A stretch of DNA of 64,000 bases from an uncultured Clostridia bacterium (GCA_947624555.1 CANQKW010000003.1:1-64000); one strand, 5' to 3'; shown: positions 44,723-54,102, counted from the stretch's first letter. Numbers and translations: made by a program. The notes: a model not told the origin generated them from the letters alone.

Positions 44723-47317
44723 TCAGACAATAGCGAGATTGCCGTCCTTAACGCCTACTCTTATCGTATCGCCTTGCTTTAACTTATCTGCGAGGATTTC
44801 TCTTGCGATAAGCGTTTCAAGATTACGCTGAATATAACGTTTGAGCGGTCTTGCGCCGAATGCCGGGTCGTAGCTTTCGTCAACGATATGCTGTTTGGCA
44901 TCGTCGGTTATTTCAAGCGAGAGCTGTTTTTCTTTCAGTCGTTTTGCAAGGTCTTTCGCCTGAATTTCAATAATTCCGAAGATATTTTCCTTTGAAAGCG
45001 GTTTGTAAAATACGATTTCATCAAGCCTGTTGAGAAATTCGGGTCTGAACGAACGTTTCAGCAAAGCGTCAACGTTGTTTCTTGCCTCTTCGGTTATTTC
45101 GCCGTTTTCGTCAATTCCGTCAAGAATAAACTGCGAGCCCAGATTTGACGTGAGAATGATTATTGTGTTCTTGAAATCGACCGTTCTGCCCTGACTGTCG
45201 GTCACTCTTCCGTCGTCAAGTATCTGCAAAAGCACGTTGAAAACATCGGGGTGCGCCTTTTCGACCTCGTCAAAAAGAACCACAGAGTAAGGCTTTCTGC
45301 GGACAGCGTCGGTAAGCTGACCGCCCTCCTCATAGCCGACATATCCGGGAGGCGCTCCTATCAGGCGGCTGACCGTGTGCTTTTCCATATATTCGCTCAT
45401 ATCAAGCCGAACGATATTGTGCTCATCATCGAAAAGTGCCTCCGCAAGAGCTTTTGCAAGCTCTGTCTTTCCCACGCCCGTAGGTCCTAAGAACATAAAC
45501 GATCCCAACGGCTTTCTTGGGTCGTTTATACCTGCACGGGAGCGCATAATGCTCTCCGTCACACGGTTTACTGCCTCGTCCTGACCCATAACTCTCCTGT
45601 GAAGAGTATCTGCCAGATGAAGTATCTTTTCACGTTCTCCTTCAACGAGCTTTTCCACGGGAACGCCTGTCCAGCGTCCGACGACCTTTGCAATTTCCTC
45701 TTCCGTGACCTTATCTCTCAGCAGAGAGCTTGCCTTTGCCTTTTCGGCTATTTCCTCCTCGTTTTTCAGCTCTTCCTGCAATTTCGGGAGTTTGCCGTAC
45801 ATCAGCTCTGCCGCCTTGTTCATATTGTATTCCCGTTTGGCTTTTTCGATGTCGGCATTTGTCTGTTCTATTTCCTTTCGCAAGTCCTGCACTTTGGAGA
45901 TAGCGTTCTTTTCGTTCTCCCACTTTGCTTTCATAGCCGTGAACCTGTCACGCTTTTCCGCAAGCTCTTTCTGAATATCCGCAAGATGTTCCTCGGAGAG
46001 CTTGTCGGTTTCCTTTTTCAAAGCAGCCTCTTCGATTTCAAGCTGCATTATTTCACGGGATATTTCGTCAAGCTCAGAAGGCATAGAATCCATTTCCGTG
46101 CGTATCATAGCGCACGCCTCGTCCACAAGGTCTATCGCCTTGTCGGGCAGAAATCTGTCTGTAATATAACGGTTTGAGAGAGTTGCTGCGGCGATTATTG
46201 CGTTATCCTGAATTTTTACGCCGTGGAATACCTCGTAACGCTCTTTAAGACCTCGAAGAATGGAAATTGTATCCTCAACGTTAGGCTCATCGACAAGAAC
46301 TGTCTGAAAACGTCTTTCGAGAGCAGGGTCTTTTTCGATATATTTTGAGTATTCGTCAAGAGTTGTCGCTCCTATACAGTGCAATTCTCCTCTTGCTAGC
46401 ATAGGTTTCAGAAGATTTCCCGCGTCCATAGCGCCGCCGTTTTTGCCTGCTCCTACGATAAGGTGCAGCTCGTCTATGAACATTATTATCTGTCCCTCGC
46501 TTTTTTTGACCTCGTTGAGGACAGCTTTCAGGCGCTCTTCAAATTCTCCCTGATACTTTGCGCCTGCGATCAAAGCGCCCATATCCAGTGAAAACAGCTT
46601 TCTGTTCTTCAGATTTGCCGGAACGTCGCCTCTTACGATACGCAGAGCAAGACCCTCTGCAATTGCGGTCTTGCCGACGCCGGGCTCACCGATAAGACAG
46701 GGATTATTTTTGGTTTTTCTGGAAAGAATACGGATAACACTTCTTATTTCACTGTCACGGCCGATAACGGGGTCAAGCTTGTTCTGACGGGCAAGCTCTA
46801 CCAAATCCTGACCGTATTTTTTGAGAACGTCATAGGTTTCTTCGGGATTTTGAGATGTCACTCGCTGGTTTCCCCTGACCTCCTGCAAAGCCGCAAGGAG
46901 CTTTTTCTTATCAATGCCGAAACTCTTTACAAGTCCCGAAACTCCGTTGTCAGCTTTTTCGAGAAGAGCGATAAGCAGATGCTCTACCGAAACATAGTCG
47001 TCTTTCATATGCTCCGCCTGCGTTTCCGCCTCGTTGAAAACCCTGTCAAGTTCGGGAGAAATATAGATTTTGCCGACCTCACGTCCGCTGCCCGAAACCC
47101 TCGGCATACCCTCGATAAATTTAAGAGCAGCCTGTTTAAGAGCGTTTGCGTCAACTCCTATTTTAGTGAAAAGCTGCGGAACAAGACCGCCCTCGTCATT
47201 CAACAGCGCATACAGCAAATGCATTTGTTCAACGCAGTTGTTCTGATAGGAAACAGAAATATCCTGCGCCGTTTGGACCGATTCCATTGATTTTTGAGTC
47301 AATTTGTTTACATTCAT
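44723..47317 (-). CDS. clpB: ATP-dependent chaperone ClpB
   Basis: The 864-residue disaggregase has a Clp N domain (about 1-145), first AAA module ([13 protein letters not shown] near 206), a coiled-coil middle domain (about 410-530), second AAA module ([13 protein letters not shown] near 606) and a C-terminal small domain. It rescues aggregated proteins with DnaK. It lies 13 bases after a ribbon-helix-helix gene and has no promoter of its own in the gap; no CIRCE or CtsR site was found upstream, so heat control may be through the RHH protein. Confidence 0.96.
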   Translation of the reverse strand: MNVNKLTQKSMESVQTAQDISVSYQNNCVEQMHLLYALLNDEGGLVPQLFTKIGVDANALKQAALKFIEGMPRVSGSGREVGKIYISPELDRVFNEAETQAEHMKDDYVSVEHLLIALLEKADNGVSGLVKSFGIDKKKLLAALQEVRGNQRVTSQNPEETYDVLKKYGQDLVELARQNKLDPVIGRDSEIRSVIRILSRKTKNNPCLIGEPGVGKTAIAEGLALRIVRGDVPANLKNRKLFSLDMGALIAGAKYQGEFEERLKAVLNEVKKSEGQIIMFIDELHLIVGAGKNGGAMDAGNLLKPMLARGELHCIGATTLDEYSKYIEKDPALERRFQTVLVDEPNVEDTISILRGLKERYEVFHGVKIQDNAIIAAATLSNRYITDRFLPDKAIDLVDEACAMIRTEMDSMPSELDEISREIMQLEIEEAALKKETDKLSEEHLADIQKELAEKRDRFTAMKAKWENEKNAISKVQDLRKEIEQTNADIEKAKREYNMNKAAELMYGKLPKLQEELKNEEEIAEKAKASSLLRDKVTEEEIAKVVGRWTGVPVEKLVEGEREKILHLADTLHRRVMGQDEAVNRVTESIMRSRAGINDPRKPLGSFMFLGPTGVGKTELAKALAEALFDDEHNIVRLDMSEYMEKHTVSRLIGAPPGYVGYEEGGQLTDAVRRKPYSVVLFDEVEKAHPDVFNVLLQILDDGRVTDSQGRTVDFKNTIIILTSNLGSQFILDGIDENGEITEEARNNVDALLKRSFRPEFLNRLDEIVFYKPLSKENIFGIIEIQAKDLAKRLKEKQLSLEITDDAKQHIVDESYDPAFGARPLKRYIQRNLETLIAREILADKLKQGDTIRVGVKDGNLAIV

Positions 47318-47330
47318 AATCTAATCCCCC

Positions 47331-47984
47331 TTATATAATAACTTTCTGTTCGGAAATTGCTTTCCGATAGTAATTTTCCGTCACAAGAAACGCCGATTTT
47401 TCATCGGGCAGCCGTGAAAAATACTCTTTCATCGCTCCGTCAAACATAGCCATATAGTCTGCAACTACCTCGCCCATCATATCTTCGGATATGCTTTGTG
47501 CAGGGGTATTAAGCGTTCGGACAAACCGCCCGTCAGATATGGTATACACAATATCCTCGTCAATAATACCTGAGATATAGGCGCTTTCCAGTTCCGCCCA
47601 ACAGCGGAAAAATCCCGTAAGGTCGTCGATAAGCTGTGCGTTTTGCGTGCGGAAAGATACTCTCATTTCGCCTGCACGTCTTCCGTTTTCGGAGAAAATC
47701 TCAACCGAATATTTCACCGTAGGTTTATAGCGGTATTTAAGCGACGTTCTCGCCGAAAGCACCCCGCCCGCAGGCTTTGCCGAAAGCATAAATGCGCTGT
47801 TTATCGAGCGTTCCAGACTCTCAAGTATCTCCCTGAGGCGCATTTCGGGAGTAGTAAGCGCCACACGTTCTGCCAAAATCCTGTTTATCATTGCCGACCG
47901 TGACAGTCCGTTTGAGTGCGCAAGTGCGTCTACCTCGTCCACGACCTCGTCCGAAAGCACAAGACTGTAAATGCTGTTCCCCAT
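47331..47984 (-). CDS. Ribbon-helix-helix protein upstream of clpB
   Basis: The 217-residue protein has an N-terminal CopG-like ribbon-helix-helix (about 1-45: MGNSIYSLVLSDEVVDEVDA, then HSNGLSRSAMINRILAER) and a roughly 170-residue C-terminal domain of unknown family. It is probably a DNA-binding repressor with a sensor or oligomerisation domain. The start at 47984 has AGAGGTGAT 4 bases upstream; the frame runs further up without support. It forms an operon with clpB, and its promoter carries two direct repeats that fit an RHH operator. Confidence 0.82.
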   Translation of the reverse strand: MGNSIYSLVLSDEVVDEVDALAHSNGLSRSAMINRILAERVALTTPEMRLREILESLERSINSAFMLSAKPAGGVLSARTSLKYRYKPTVKYSVEIFSENGRRAGEMRVSFRTQNAQLIDDLTGFFRCWAELESAYISGIIDEDIVYTISDGRFVRTLNTPAQSISEDMMGEVVADYMAMFDGAMKEYFSRLPDEKSAFLVTENYYRKAISEQKVII

Positions 47985-48018
47985 TTTATCACCTCTTCGA
48001 GAACTTTTGCTTGTCTGT

Positions 48019-48049
48019 ATTATTAATTTTACCATACGATTATTAATTT
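48019..48049 (-). promoter_or_regulatory. Direct repeats AAATTAATAAT spaced 20 bp, candidate RHH operator
   Basis: On the minus strand the 11-base string AAATTAATAAT occurs twice, 20 bases apart (about two helix turns). One copy abuts the -35 and the other overlaps the -10 of the RHH-clpB promoter. RHH proteins typically bind such phased repeats as cooperating dimers. Confidence 0.6.
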
Positions 48050-48054
48050 GTCAA
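48026..48054 (-). promoter_or_regulatory. Promoter of the RHH-clpB operon
   Basis: Minus-strand TTGACA, 17 bases, TAAAAT, about 40 bases before the RHH start. Confidence 0.82.
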
Positions 48055-48229
48055 GTGATTTTAATAAAATGTTGCACAAATTTTCAGTAAATTTTTTGTT
48101 AAAGCTGTAAATTTCGGCATTTTTGGCTGAATTTTGTTGCTCCGTCTGCGGCAGTAAGCAGCGCAAAACCTGCGGAAAAGCATCCGACCGAATTTGCACG
48201 CTATTTGACAAAAAAATTAAATTTCTCTC

Positions 48230-48258
48230 TTGACAAATACCCCCATAGGGTATATAAT
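48230..48258 (+). promoter_or_regulatory. Promoter of csoR-copA
   Basis: TTGACA, 17 bases, TATAAT. The whole spacer is taken up by the CsoR-type operator. Confidence 0.9.
48237..48253. promoter_or_regulatory. CsoR-type copper operator ATACCC-N5-GGGTAT
   Basis: A perfect palindrome with the G/C tracts flanked by AT that are typical of CsoR operators. It sits between -35 and -10, so bound CsoR would block RNA polymerase until Cu(I) releases it. Confidence 0.85.
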
Positions 48259-48289
48259 ATACTCGTAAGAAGTAAGGGTGGTGCTTGAA

Positions 48290-48586
48290 ATGGAAGAAAA
48301 ATGCTGCTGTTCAAAGAAAAAAATCCGCTCTCCCGAAGAAAAGAAACGGCTGATAAATAGGCTGAACAGAATTTCGGGTCAGATAAGCGGTCTTAAAAAA
48401 ATGCTGGAAAATGACGAATACTGCGTTGATATTCTGACGCAAAGTGCGGCGGTTTCTGCGGCGCTTAATTCCTTTGAAAGAGCATTGCTTGACGAGCATA
48501 TAAGGAGCTGTGTTGCCGATAATATAAGAAAAGGAAATGACGGGGTCATTGAGGAACTTATTGATCTTCTTCGCAAAATGAAATGA
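48290..48586 (+). CDS. csoR: Copper-sensing repressor CsoR
   Basis: The 98-residue all-helical repressor keeps the Cu(I) ligands Cys45, His70 and Cys74 with the spacing known from CsoR (25 and 4 residues). The N-terminus has an extra CCC (5-7), which is not part of the core and might also bind metal. The start at 48290 has GGGTGGTG upstream. Copper binding should release the promoter operator and turn on copA, 9 bases downstream. Confidence 0.92.
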   Translation: MEEKCCCSKKKIRSPEEKKRLINRLNRISGQISGLKKMLENDEYCVDILTQSAAVSAALNSFERALLDEHIRSCVADNIRKGNDGVIEELIDLLRKMK

Positions 48587-48595
48587 GGGAAAAAT

Positions 48596-51109
48596 ATGGT
48601 ACAGTATAATGTTACGGGAATGAGCTGTGCGGCTTGTTCGGCAAGGGTCGAAAAAGCCGTGATGGCTGTTTCGGGAGTAGAAAGCTGTTCGGTAAGCCTG
48701 CTTACAAACTCGATGGGCGTTGAGGGCGGAAATTCTTCGGAAATAATAAAAGCCGTCGAAAAAGCAGGCTACGGTGCGTCTTTAAAGGGAAAAGATACCG
48801 CAGGCTCTTCCGAAGAAAATGCCCTTGAAGATAAGGATACGCCAAAGCTGAAAATGCGGCTTTTCTGGAGCCTGGGTTTTCTGCTCGTTCTGATGTATAT
48901 TTCAATGGGCGCTATGATGTGGGGATTTCCGCTGCCGCCGTTTCTGGCTGACGACCACGTTGCTGTGGCTCTTGCACAGCTTTTGCTCACGGCTGCCATT
49001 ATGGTTATCAATCAGAAATTCTTTGTAAGCGGTTTTAAAGGAATTGTCCACAAAGCGCCGAATATGGATACGCTTGTGGCTCTTGGTGCGGCAGCGGCAT
49101 TCGGTTACAGCGTTTATGCGATGTTTGTTATGTCGAATGCGCATACTTCGGGTCAACACGAAATAGTTATGCAGTATATGCACGAGCTTTATTTTGAAAG
49201 CGCAGGAATGATTTTAACGCTGATAACTCTCGGCAAACTGCTTGAGGCTCATTCTAAGGGAAAAACCACAAACGCTCTTAAAGGTCTTATCCGACTCGCT
49301 CCGAAAACCGCTGTTCTTATCGAAAACGGTACGGAAACCGTTGTTCCCGTAGAACAGGTAAAAATAGGCGATATTTTCAGCGTAAAACCCGGAGAAAGCG
49401 TCCCTGTTGACGGAATTGTCGTTGAAGGAGAAACAGCGGTCGATGAAAGTGCGCTCACGGGAGAAAGCGTTCCTGCGGATAAAATTGTCGGAGATGAGGT
49501 TTCTGCTGCGACTATAAATCAGTCAGGATATATCCGCTGCCGTGCGACAAGAGTTGGCGAGGACACTTCTCTTTCAAAAATCATCAAAATGGTAAGCGAC
49601 GCAGCGGCAACAAAAGCGCCTATCGCAAAGGTCGCCGACAAGGTTTCGGGAGTTTTTGTGCCTGCTGTTATCGCAGTTTCGCTGGTAACGATTCTGGTGT
49701 GGCTTTTGTGCGGAAACGGCGCAGGTTACGCTCTCGAAAGAGGAATTTCGGTTCTGGTGATTTCCTGTCCGTGCGCACTGGGACTTGCCACGCCCGTTGC
49801 AATTATGGTAGGAAACGGCGTCGGCGCAAAGAACGGTATACTCTTCAAAACTGCCGTTTCGCTTGAACAGACGGGAAAAACCGATATTGTTCTTCTCGAT
49901 AAAACAGGCACTATCACTAAGGGAGAACCCGAAGTAACGGATATTATCCCCGATGAAAATATCAGCGAAACAGAGCTTATGAAAACCGCATTTTCTCTTG
50001 AAAAGAGAAGCGAGCACCCACTTGCAAGAGCTATCGTAAATTACGGAGAAAACAGCGGATTTACCGCCGAAGAGCTTTCGGAATTTCAGGTGTTGCGTGG
50101 CAGCGGACTTGCCGCAAAATTAAACGGAGAAAAGTATATTGCCGGAAATCTTCGGCTTTGCGAAACCTATTGCGATATTTCACGAAAAATGCGCGAGGAA
50201 ACCGAACGCCTCTCAGAAGAGGGAAAAACGCCGCTGTTCTTTTGCCGTGAGCAGCGTCTGCTCGGAATAATCGCAGTTGCCGACGCTGTAAAAGAGGACA
50301 GTCCGAAGGCAATATCACAGCTTAAAAATATGGGCATAAAAACCGTTATGCTGACGGGAGATAACCGAAGAACCGCCGAAGCTGTCGGAAAAACAGCAGG
50401 TGTGGACGAGGTCATTGCCGAGGTTTTGCCCGGAGATAAAGAGGACGTTGTACGGGAATTGCAAAAACAGGGAATTGTGGCAATGGTCGGCGACGGCATA
50501 AACGACGCTCCTGCTCTCACAAGAGCTGACACGGGAATTGCGATAGGCGCAGGCGCAGATATTGCCGTTGACGCAGCAGATGTAGTCCTTATGAAGAGCA
50601 CTTTAGCGGATGTTCCCGCGGCGATAAGACTTTCACGCTCGACATTGAGAAATATCCATCAGAACTTGTTTTGGGCGTTTTTCTACAATGTTATCGGCAT
50701 ACCGCTTGCAGCAGGAGTCTGGATACCGCTTTTCGGCTGGCGGCTTAACCCGATGTTCGGTGCGGCGGCTATGAGCCTGTCGAGCTTTTTTGTCGTCACA
50801 AACGCTTTGAGGTTGAATTACGTAAAAATTTACGACGAAAAACACGATAAAAAAATCCGTGCAAAACACGGAAAAAATATAAATAAGGAGAATGCAACAA
50901 TGGAAATTACAATGAAAATCGAAGGTATGATGTGCGGTCACTGCGAGGCAGCGGTCAAAAAAGCTCTGGAAGAAATTCCTACGGTATCAGAGGCAATCGT
51001 TTCTCACGAAAAAGGAGAGGCTGTAGTAAAGCTTTCGGCTCAGACCGATACCGAAATCCTCAAAAAAGCAGTCGAGGATAAGGATTATAAGGTCGTTTCA
51101 ATAGCGTGA
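48596..51109 (+). CDS. copA: Copper-exporting P-type ATPase with N- and C-terminal metal-binding domains
   Basis: The 837-residue pump exports Cu(I). It has an N-terminal HMA domain (GMSCAAC, Cys11 and Cys14), eight membrane segments, the CPC motif (391-393) in SCPCALG, the phosphorylated Asp435 in DKTGT, and MVGDGINDAPAL. Unusually, a second HMA domain is fused to the C-terminus (769-837, GMMCGHC, Cys780 and Cys783) after a lysine-rich linker. The linker DNA contains a ribosome site and ATG, so the C-terminal domain may also be made alone. Second gene of the csoR operon. Confidence 0.94.
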   Translation: MVQYNVTGMSCAACSARVEKAVMAVSGVESCSVSLLTNSMGVEGGNSSEIIKAVEKAGYGASLKGKDTAGSSEENALEDKDTPKLKMRLFWSLGFLLVLMYISMGAMMWGFPLPPFLADDHVAVALAQLLLTAAIMVINQKFFVSGFKGIVHKAPNMDTLVALGAAAAFGYSVYAMFVMSNAHTSGQHEIVMQYMHELYFESAGMILTLITLGKLLEAHSKGKTTNALKGLIRLAPKTAVLIENGTETVVPVEQVKIGDIFSVKPGESVPVDGIVVEGETAVDESALTGESVPADKIVGDEVSAATINQSGYIRCRATRVGEDTSLSKIIKMVSDAAATKAPIAKVADKVSGVFVPAVIAVSLVTILVWLLCGNGAGYALERGISVLVISCPCALGLATPVAIMVGNGVGAKNGILFKTAVSLEQTGKTDIVLLDKTGTITKGEPEVTDIIPDENISETELMKTAFSLEKRSEHPLARAIVNYGENSGFTAEELSEFQVLRGSGLAAKLNGEKYIAGNLRLCETYCDISRKMREETERLSEEGKTPLFFCREQRLLGIIAVADAVKEDSPKAISQLKNMGIKTVMLTGDNRRTAEAVGKTAGVDEVIAEVLPGDKEDVVRELQKQGIVAMVGDGINDAPALTRADTGIAIGAGADIAVDAADVVLMKSTLADVPAAIRLSRSTLRNIHQNLFWAFFYNVIGIPLAAGVWIPLFGWRLNPMFGAAAMSLSSFFVVTNALRLNYVKIYDEKHDKKIRAKHGKNINKENATMEITMKIEGMMCGHCEAAVKKALEEIPTVSEAIVSHEKGEAVVKLSAQTDTEILKKAVEDKDYKVVSIA
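50900..51109 (+). CDS. Possible free CopZ-like copper chaperone from an internal start within copA
   Basis: AAGGAG at 50885-50890 is followed 9 bases later by an in-frame ATG at 50900. This would give a 69-residue HMA protein starting MEITMKIEGMMCGHC, the size and shape of CopZ. The spacing is as good as that of the genes in this window. It may be the remains of a separate copZ fused to copA, with both the fusion and the free form made. Translation from this start is an inference. Confidence 0.55.
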   Translation: MEITMKIEGMMCGHCEAAVKKALEEIPTVSEAIVSHEKGEAVVKLSAQTDTEILKKAVEDKDYKVVSIA

Positions 51110-51160
51110 TAAAAATTCCTCTCTTTAATGCGAGAGCGTCATAGGGATATAATCCCTGCG

Positions 51161-51202
51161 AAGTCCGAAATGACCGTTTATCGGTTGTTTCGGACTTTTT
51201 TT
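51161..51202 (+). terminator. Terminator after copA
   Basis: AGTCCGAAA and TTTCGGACT form a stem followed by seven T. Confidence 0.92.
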
Positions 51203-51249
51203 GCGTCAGGTTCGAGTGCTAATGCCGTTGAAATAGACGTCAACTTTTC

Positions 51250-51278
51250 TTGACTTTTGATACAATTTGTGCTATCAT
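51250..51278 (+). promoter_or_regulatory. Promoter of the sigma-factor operon
   Basis: TTGACT, 17 bases, TATCAT, about 160 bases before the sigma-factor start. It looks like a housekeeping promoter rather than an ECF-type one. Confidence 0.65.
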
Positions 51279-51339
51279 TAAGGCAAGAATATTGCTTTAA
51301 GAAAACACATATAGCTGCAATCCTTTCGGAGGAAATTTT

Positions 51340-51366
51340 ATGTATATGTTAGATGTTTCGTTTTAA
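51340..51366 (+). CDS. Possible 8-residue leader peptide before the sigma factor
   Basis: ATG is preceded by CGGAGGAAATTTT, one of the best ribosome sites here, and the frame MYMLDVSF ends with TAA after eight codons. It is 71 bases before the sigma-factor start. It could be a leader peptide that controls the mRNA or a short free peptide; chance is possible because of its size. Confidence 0.35.
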   Translation: MYMLDVSF

Positions 51367-51437
51367 ATAATCACAGACGGTATTTATTTCAGCGAGTCTG
51401 CTGAATTTTACTCAACCTATAGGGGAGTGATAAATAT

Positions 51438-51971
51438 ATGATTGACGCCATATTATCAACTATTGAAAACGAAGAACAGCGCAACGAATTGGCTGACTTT
51501 TATTCAAAAAATAAAGAACGGTTTTGCCGGATTGCATATTCAAAGTTGAAAAATCACTATGACGCAGAGGACGCTGTTCAGGAAGTTTTTTCCGAGATTG
51601 CGGATAAACCGGAGAGATTCTTTGATATTCCTCCGGAGGACAGGCTTGCATACACAGATATTATGATAAGAAATGTCTCTGTTGATATGTTTAATGCTAA
51701 AAACAAAGTACATATTGAAGAATTAGACGAAGAAATCGAAGATATGACAATCTCTCTCAAAAACGATATTTTCGATAAAATATCTTACGATGAAATTGTT
51801 TTGTTTATGAAACAACTGCCTGTTGAGCAGAAAACCGTTTTGTTATTGCATTATTATTTTGACTTAACGATTTATGAAACTGCTCAAAGATTACATATCT
51901 CAACTTCGACCGTAAACAAGCGGCTGAAATCCGCTCGCAGGGCAATAAGAAAATTTATTGACGAGAGGTAA
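51438..51971 (+). CDS. ECF-like RNA polymerase sigma factor
   Basis: The 177-residue protein has sigma region 2 (about 25-90: RIAYSKLKNHYDAEDAVQEVF) and region 4 (about 120-172: MKQLPVEQKTVLLLHYYFDL, then ETAQRLHISTSTVNKRLKSA, a helix-turn-helix). There is no region 1 or 3. It should direct polymerase to a small set of genes. GGGGAG lies 11 bases before the ATG. The next gene, 7 bases away, is a membrane protein of anti-sigma type. Confidence 0.9.
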   Translation: MIDAILSTIENEEQRNELADFYSKNKERFCRIAYSKLKNHYDAEDAVQEVFSEIADKPERFFDIPPEDRLAYTDIMIRNVSVDMFNAKNKVHIEELDEEIEDMTISLKNDIFDKISYDEIVLFMKQLPVEQKTVLLLHYYFDLTIYETAQRLHISTSTVNKRLKSARRAIRKFIDER

Positions 51972-51978
51972 GCAAACT

Positions 51979-52677
51979 ATGTGTGAAAATATATTTAAAG
52001 AACTTCTCGGAGAGATGATGAAAAGCGAATTTGCCGAGTATGACAATCCTCCGAAGTGGAAATTCTCGCTAAAGCACCGCATTGCTATGAAACGAATTTT
52101 TGCGCAGTATGAGAGGAATAAGCTGAAAGTAAACGAACGAACAACTGCCGTTGAGCTGCCTCGCTCTCGCCTTAATTTTAAACAGCGCATTGTTTTAGCG
52201 TTAATCATTGTACTGTTAATGACATTGTTGGTAGGTTGGGTCGCTGTGTTTGTTTCAAAGGATTTTCACGGCATAGTTTATGCTGACAACACGCACCTTT
52301 TTGCTGTAAATACTGAAAATGCTCCGACAAAAATTGAATACCAATACACTCTGGATCATGTACCCGAAGGATTTGAGTTGATAAAAACTGTTTCATCGCC
52401 GACTTTTGTCTATACATATTATCTGAACAATTCTACAAAACAAACTATAGTTTTGGAGCAATCTGTCAAGTCACAATATGACCCGCACTATGACAACGAA
52501 CACGGCAAGTTTGATGAGTTTAATATAAACGGAAAAACAGGATTGTTTATTGATTTTAGCACTGAAAAACTAAACAACTCAACTTTTATCTGGGACAATG
52601 GTGATTACATAATTGAAATTTCATTAGATTTAGATAAAGATAGCGCAATAGATTTGTTAGAAATTAACAAACTTTAA
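51979..52677 (+). CDS. DUF4367 membrane protein, probable anti-sigma factor
   Basis: The 232-residue protein has a cytoplasmic part (1-about 75), one membrane helix (about 76-98: IVLALIIVLLMTLLVGWVAV) and an outer DUF4367 domain (from about 120, YTLDHVPEGFELIKTV; WDNGDYIIEISLD). DUF4367 proteins commonly pair with ECF sigma factors in Clostridia. The cytoplasmic part probably holds the sigma factor until an outside signal arrives. The start at 51979 has GAGAGGTAA upstream. Confidence 0.83.
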   Translation: MCENIFKELLGEMMKSEFAEYDNPPKWKFSLKHRIAMKRIFAQYERNKLKVNERTTAVELPRSRLNFKQRIVLALIIVLLMTLLVGWVAVFVSKDFHGIVYADNTHLFAVNTENAPTKIEYQYTLDHVPEGFELIKTVSSPTFVYTYYLNNSTKQTIVLEQSVKSQYDPHYDNEHGKFDEFNINGKTGLFIDFSTEKLNNSTFIWDNGDYIIEISLDLDKDSAIDLLEINKL

Positions 52678-52781
52678 AAAATCTCAATAGTTATGTTTAC
52701 AAATTGTCGTAAAAAACAGATGTTATATATAGAGGGGGATAAAACCTCTAAATATAATTTGGCTAAAAAGGAGTGATTTTA

Positions 52782-53573
52782 ATGGAAATCAGCATTAACA
52801 CAAGGCAAGTGAGTTACCGTTTTTCGGCAACGGGAACAAAAAAATCTGACAGCATTGATTTTACGGGTACGCTTGTAAATCAGACAAATGCTAAAGATGA
52901 GAATAAACTTCCTCCCGAAAAATGGGTGACAGACGCAGGATATTCTGCGGACGCCGTAAAAGCAGCCGCTGCGTTTATGCGTGATGAGCTTGGAATTGAT
53001 GTTTCCAAAATCGAACCAACGCACGAAATAACCTCCGAGCAAATGGAATGGCTCAGATCACGTCACGATTTCTCTTCAATGCGCCAAACAGTGATGTATT
53101 CGTTCAAAAATGAAGCCGGTCAAACGCAGTACGGCTTTAAGTCAACGCCCGAATACAGCAATTTTCTGGGCGACCTTATGTATCTCGGTATTTATTCAGA
53201 GCAGGAACTGACGGTCGATTTGTGGGTCGAACCGATCGACACAAGACCCGGCAGTTACAGCAGCGTAATATCAGAACATTTATTGGATTATATAGGCGGC
53301 AGTGCGATTGATTTTTCACGGGCGCTTGTTTCAAATCTTGATAATATGTGGAATTTCTATAACGAGCGTTCAAAAAGCATTTTTGCAGTTGAAGGTGACA
53401 CGGAGTTTGCTGCGCTTATAAAGGAAAATTTTCTTCCCTTGCAGAAACAATTTTTAGAACTTCTTGACAAATTGTTCAAAAACAGCGACGAGGGCGTTCT
53501 TCAAAATACCGTAAATCCCACCATTGAGGACGCTACCGAAAAGCTTAAAGAAGATTTCGGCGGCAAAATGTAA
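52782..53573 (+). CDS. Unknown 263-residue protein in the sigma-factor region
   Basis: No family recognised. No signal peptide, lipobox or membrane helix, so probably cytoplasmic. The first part is polar (SYRFSATGTKKSDSIDFTG) and the second half helical, ending in charged helices (QFLELLDKLFKNSDEG). RBS AAAGGAG 8 bases before ATG 52782. The gap to the DUF4367 gene is 104 bases and holds no clear terminator, so it may be in the same operon or a target of the sigma factor. Confidence 0.78.
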   Translation: MEISINTRQVSYRFSATGTKKSDSIDFTGTLVNQTNAKDENKLPPEKWVTDAGYSADAVKAAAAFMRDELGIDVSKIEPTHEITSEQMEWLRSRHDFSSMRQTVMYSFKNEAGQTQYGFKSTPEYSNFLGDLMYLGIYSEQELTVDLWVEPIDTRPGSYSSVISEHLLDYIGGSAIDFSRALVSNLDNMWNFYNERSKSIFAVEGDTEFAALIKENFLPLQKQFLELLDKLFKNSDEGVLQNTVNPTIEDATEKLKEDFGGKM

Positions 53574-53643
53574 TATAATTGTATACAATCGGGCAAGGCG
53601 TAGGCTCACCGTCAAATCGGGATTTGAAAAGGAGTATGTTGAT

Positions 53644-54102
53644 ATGAAAAAAGCAATCGCTATGATTTCATTGATGGTTTTATTTCCGGGTCTGGTCGGT
53701 TGCAGTGGAAGAACGTTTAATATCGATTTTCCATTTGAGGTCGGAGATGTTGAAAATATTGAAATGTATCATTATGTGGGAGCGCCTGTATCAGCGGAAA
53801 AGAAAGCAGTCACTGCAGAAAGCGATATAAACGCCCTATACGAAATGTTTGAGGGCTTATCGTTAAAAGACAAAAAGGTTGAAGAAACCGCAGGAGCAGA
53901 TGTGACCAGCTTTAGATTTAACCTTTTAGATGGGACAAACTATGAATTGATTTACGTCTGCGATGGTGTCAAGAGCGGCAATTTGAAATCGGAAACAGGC
54001 AACTTTGAGTATTTCACAAGTGCAGATATTGGAGCGTATTGGGAAAATCTGAATACAGAACTTGAAGCAACATCTGTGAATGAAAACGAACTACCACGTT
54101 GA
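53644..54102 (+). CDS. Small lipoprotein of unknown function
   Basis: The 152-residue protein has a lipoprotein signal peptide (MKKAIAMISLMVLF, lipobox LVGC with Cys about 21) and a mature part of mixed strands and helices with no known family. It is probably anchored on the outside of the membrane. AAGGAG lies 9 bases before ATG 53644; the frame runs further up without support. It follows the unknown 263-residue protein by 70 bases. Confidence 0.8.
   Translation: MKKAIAMISLMVLFPGLVGCSGRTFNIDFPFEVGDVENIEMYHYVGAPVSAEKKAVTAESDINALYEMFEGLSLKDKKVEETAGADVTSFRFNLLDGTNYELIYVCDGVKSGNLKSETGNFEYFTSADIGAYWENLNTELEATSVNENELPR

Noticed and set aside
51214..51222. GAGTGCTAA, half of a CIRCE heat-shock element
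   Set aside because: The matching TTAGCACTC arm is missing, and it is not upstream of a chaperone gene.
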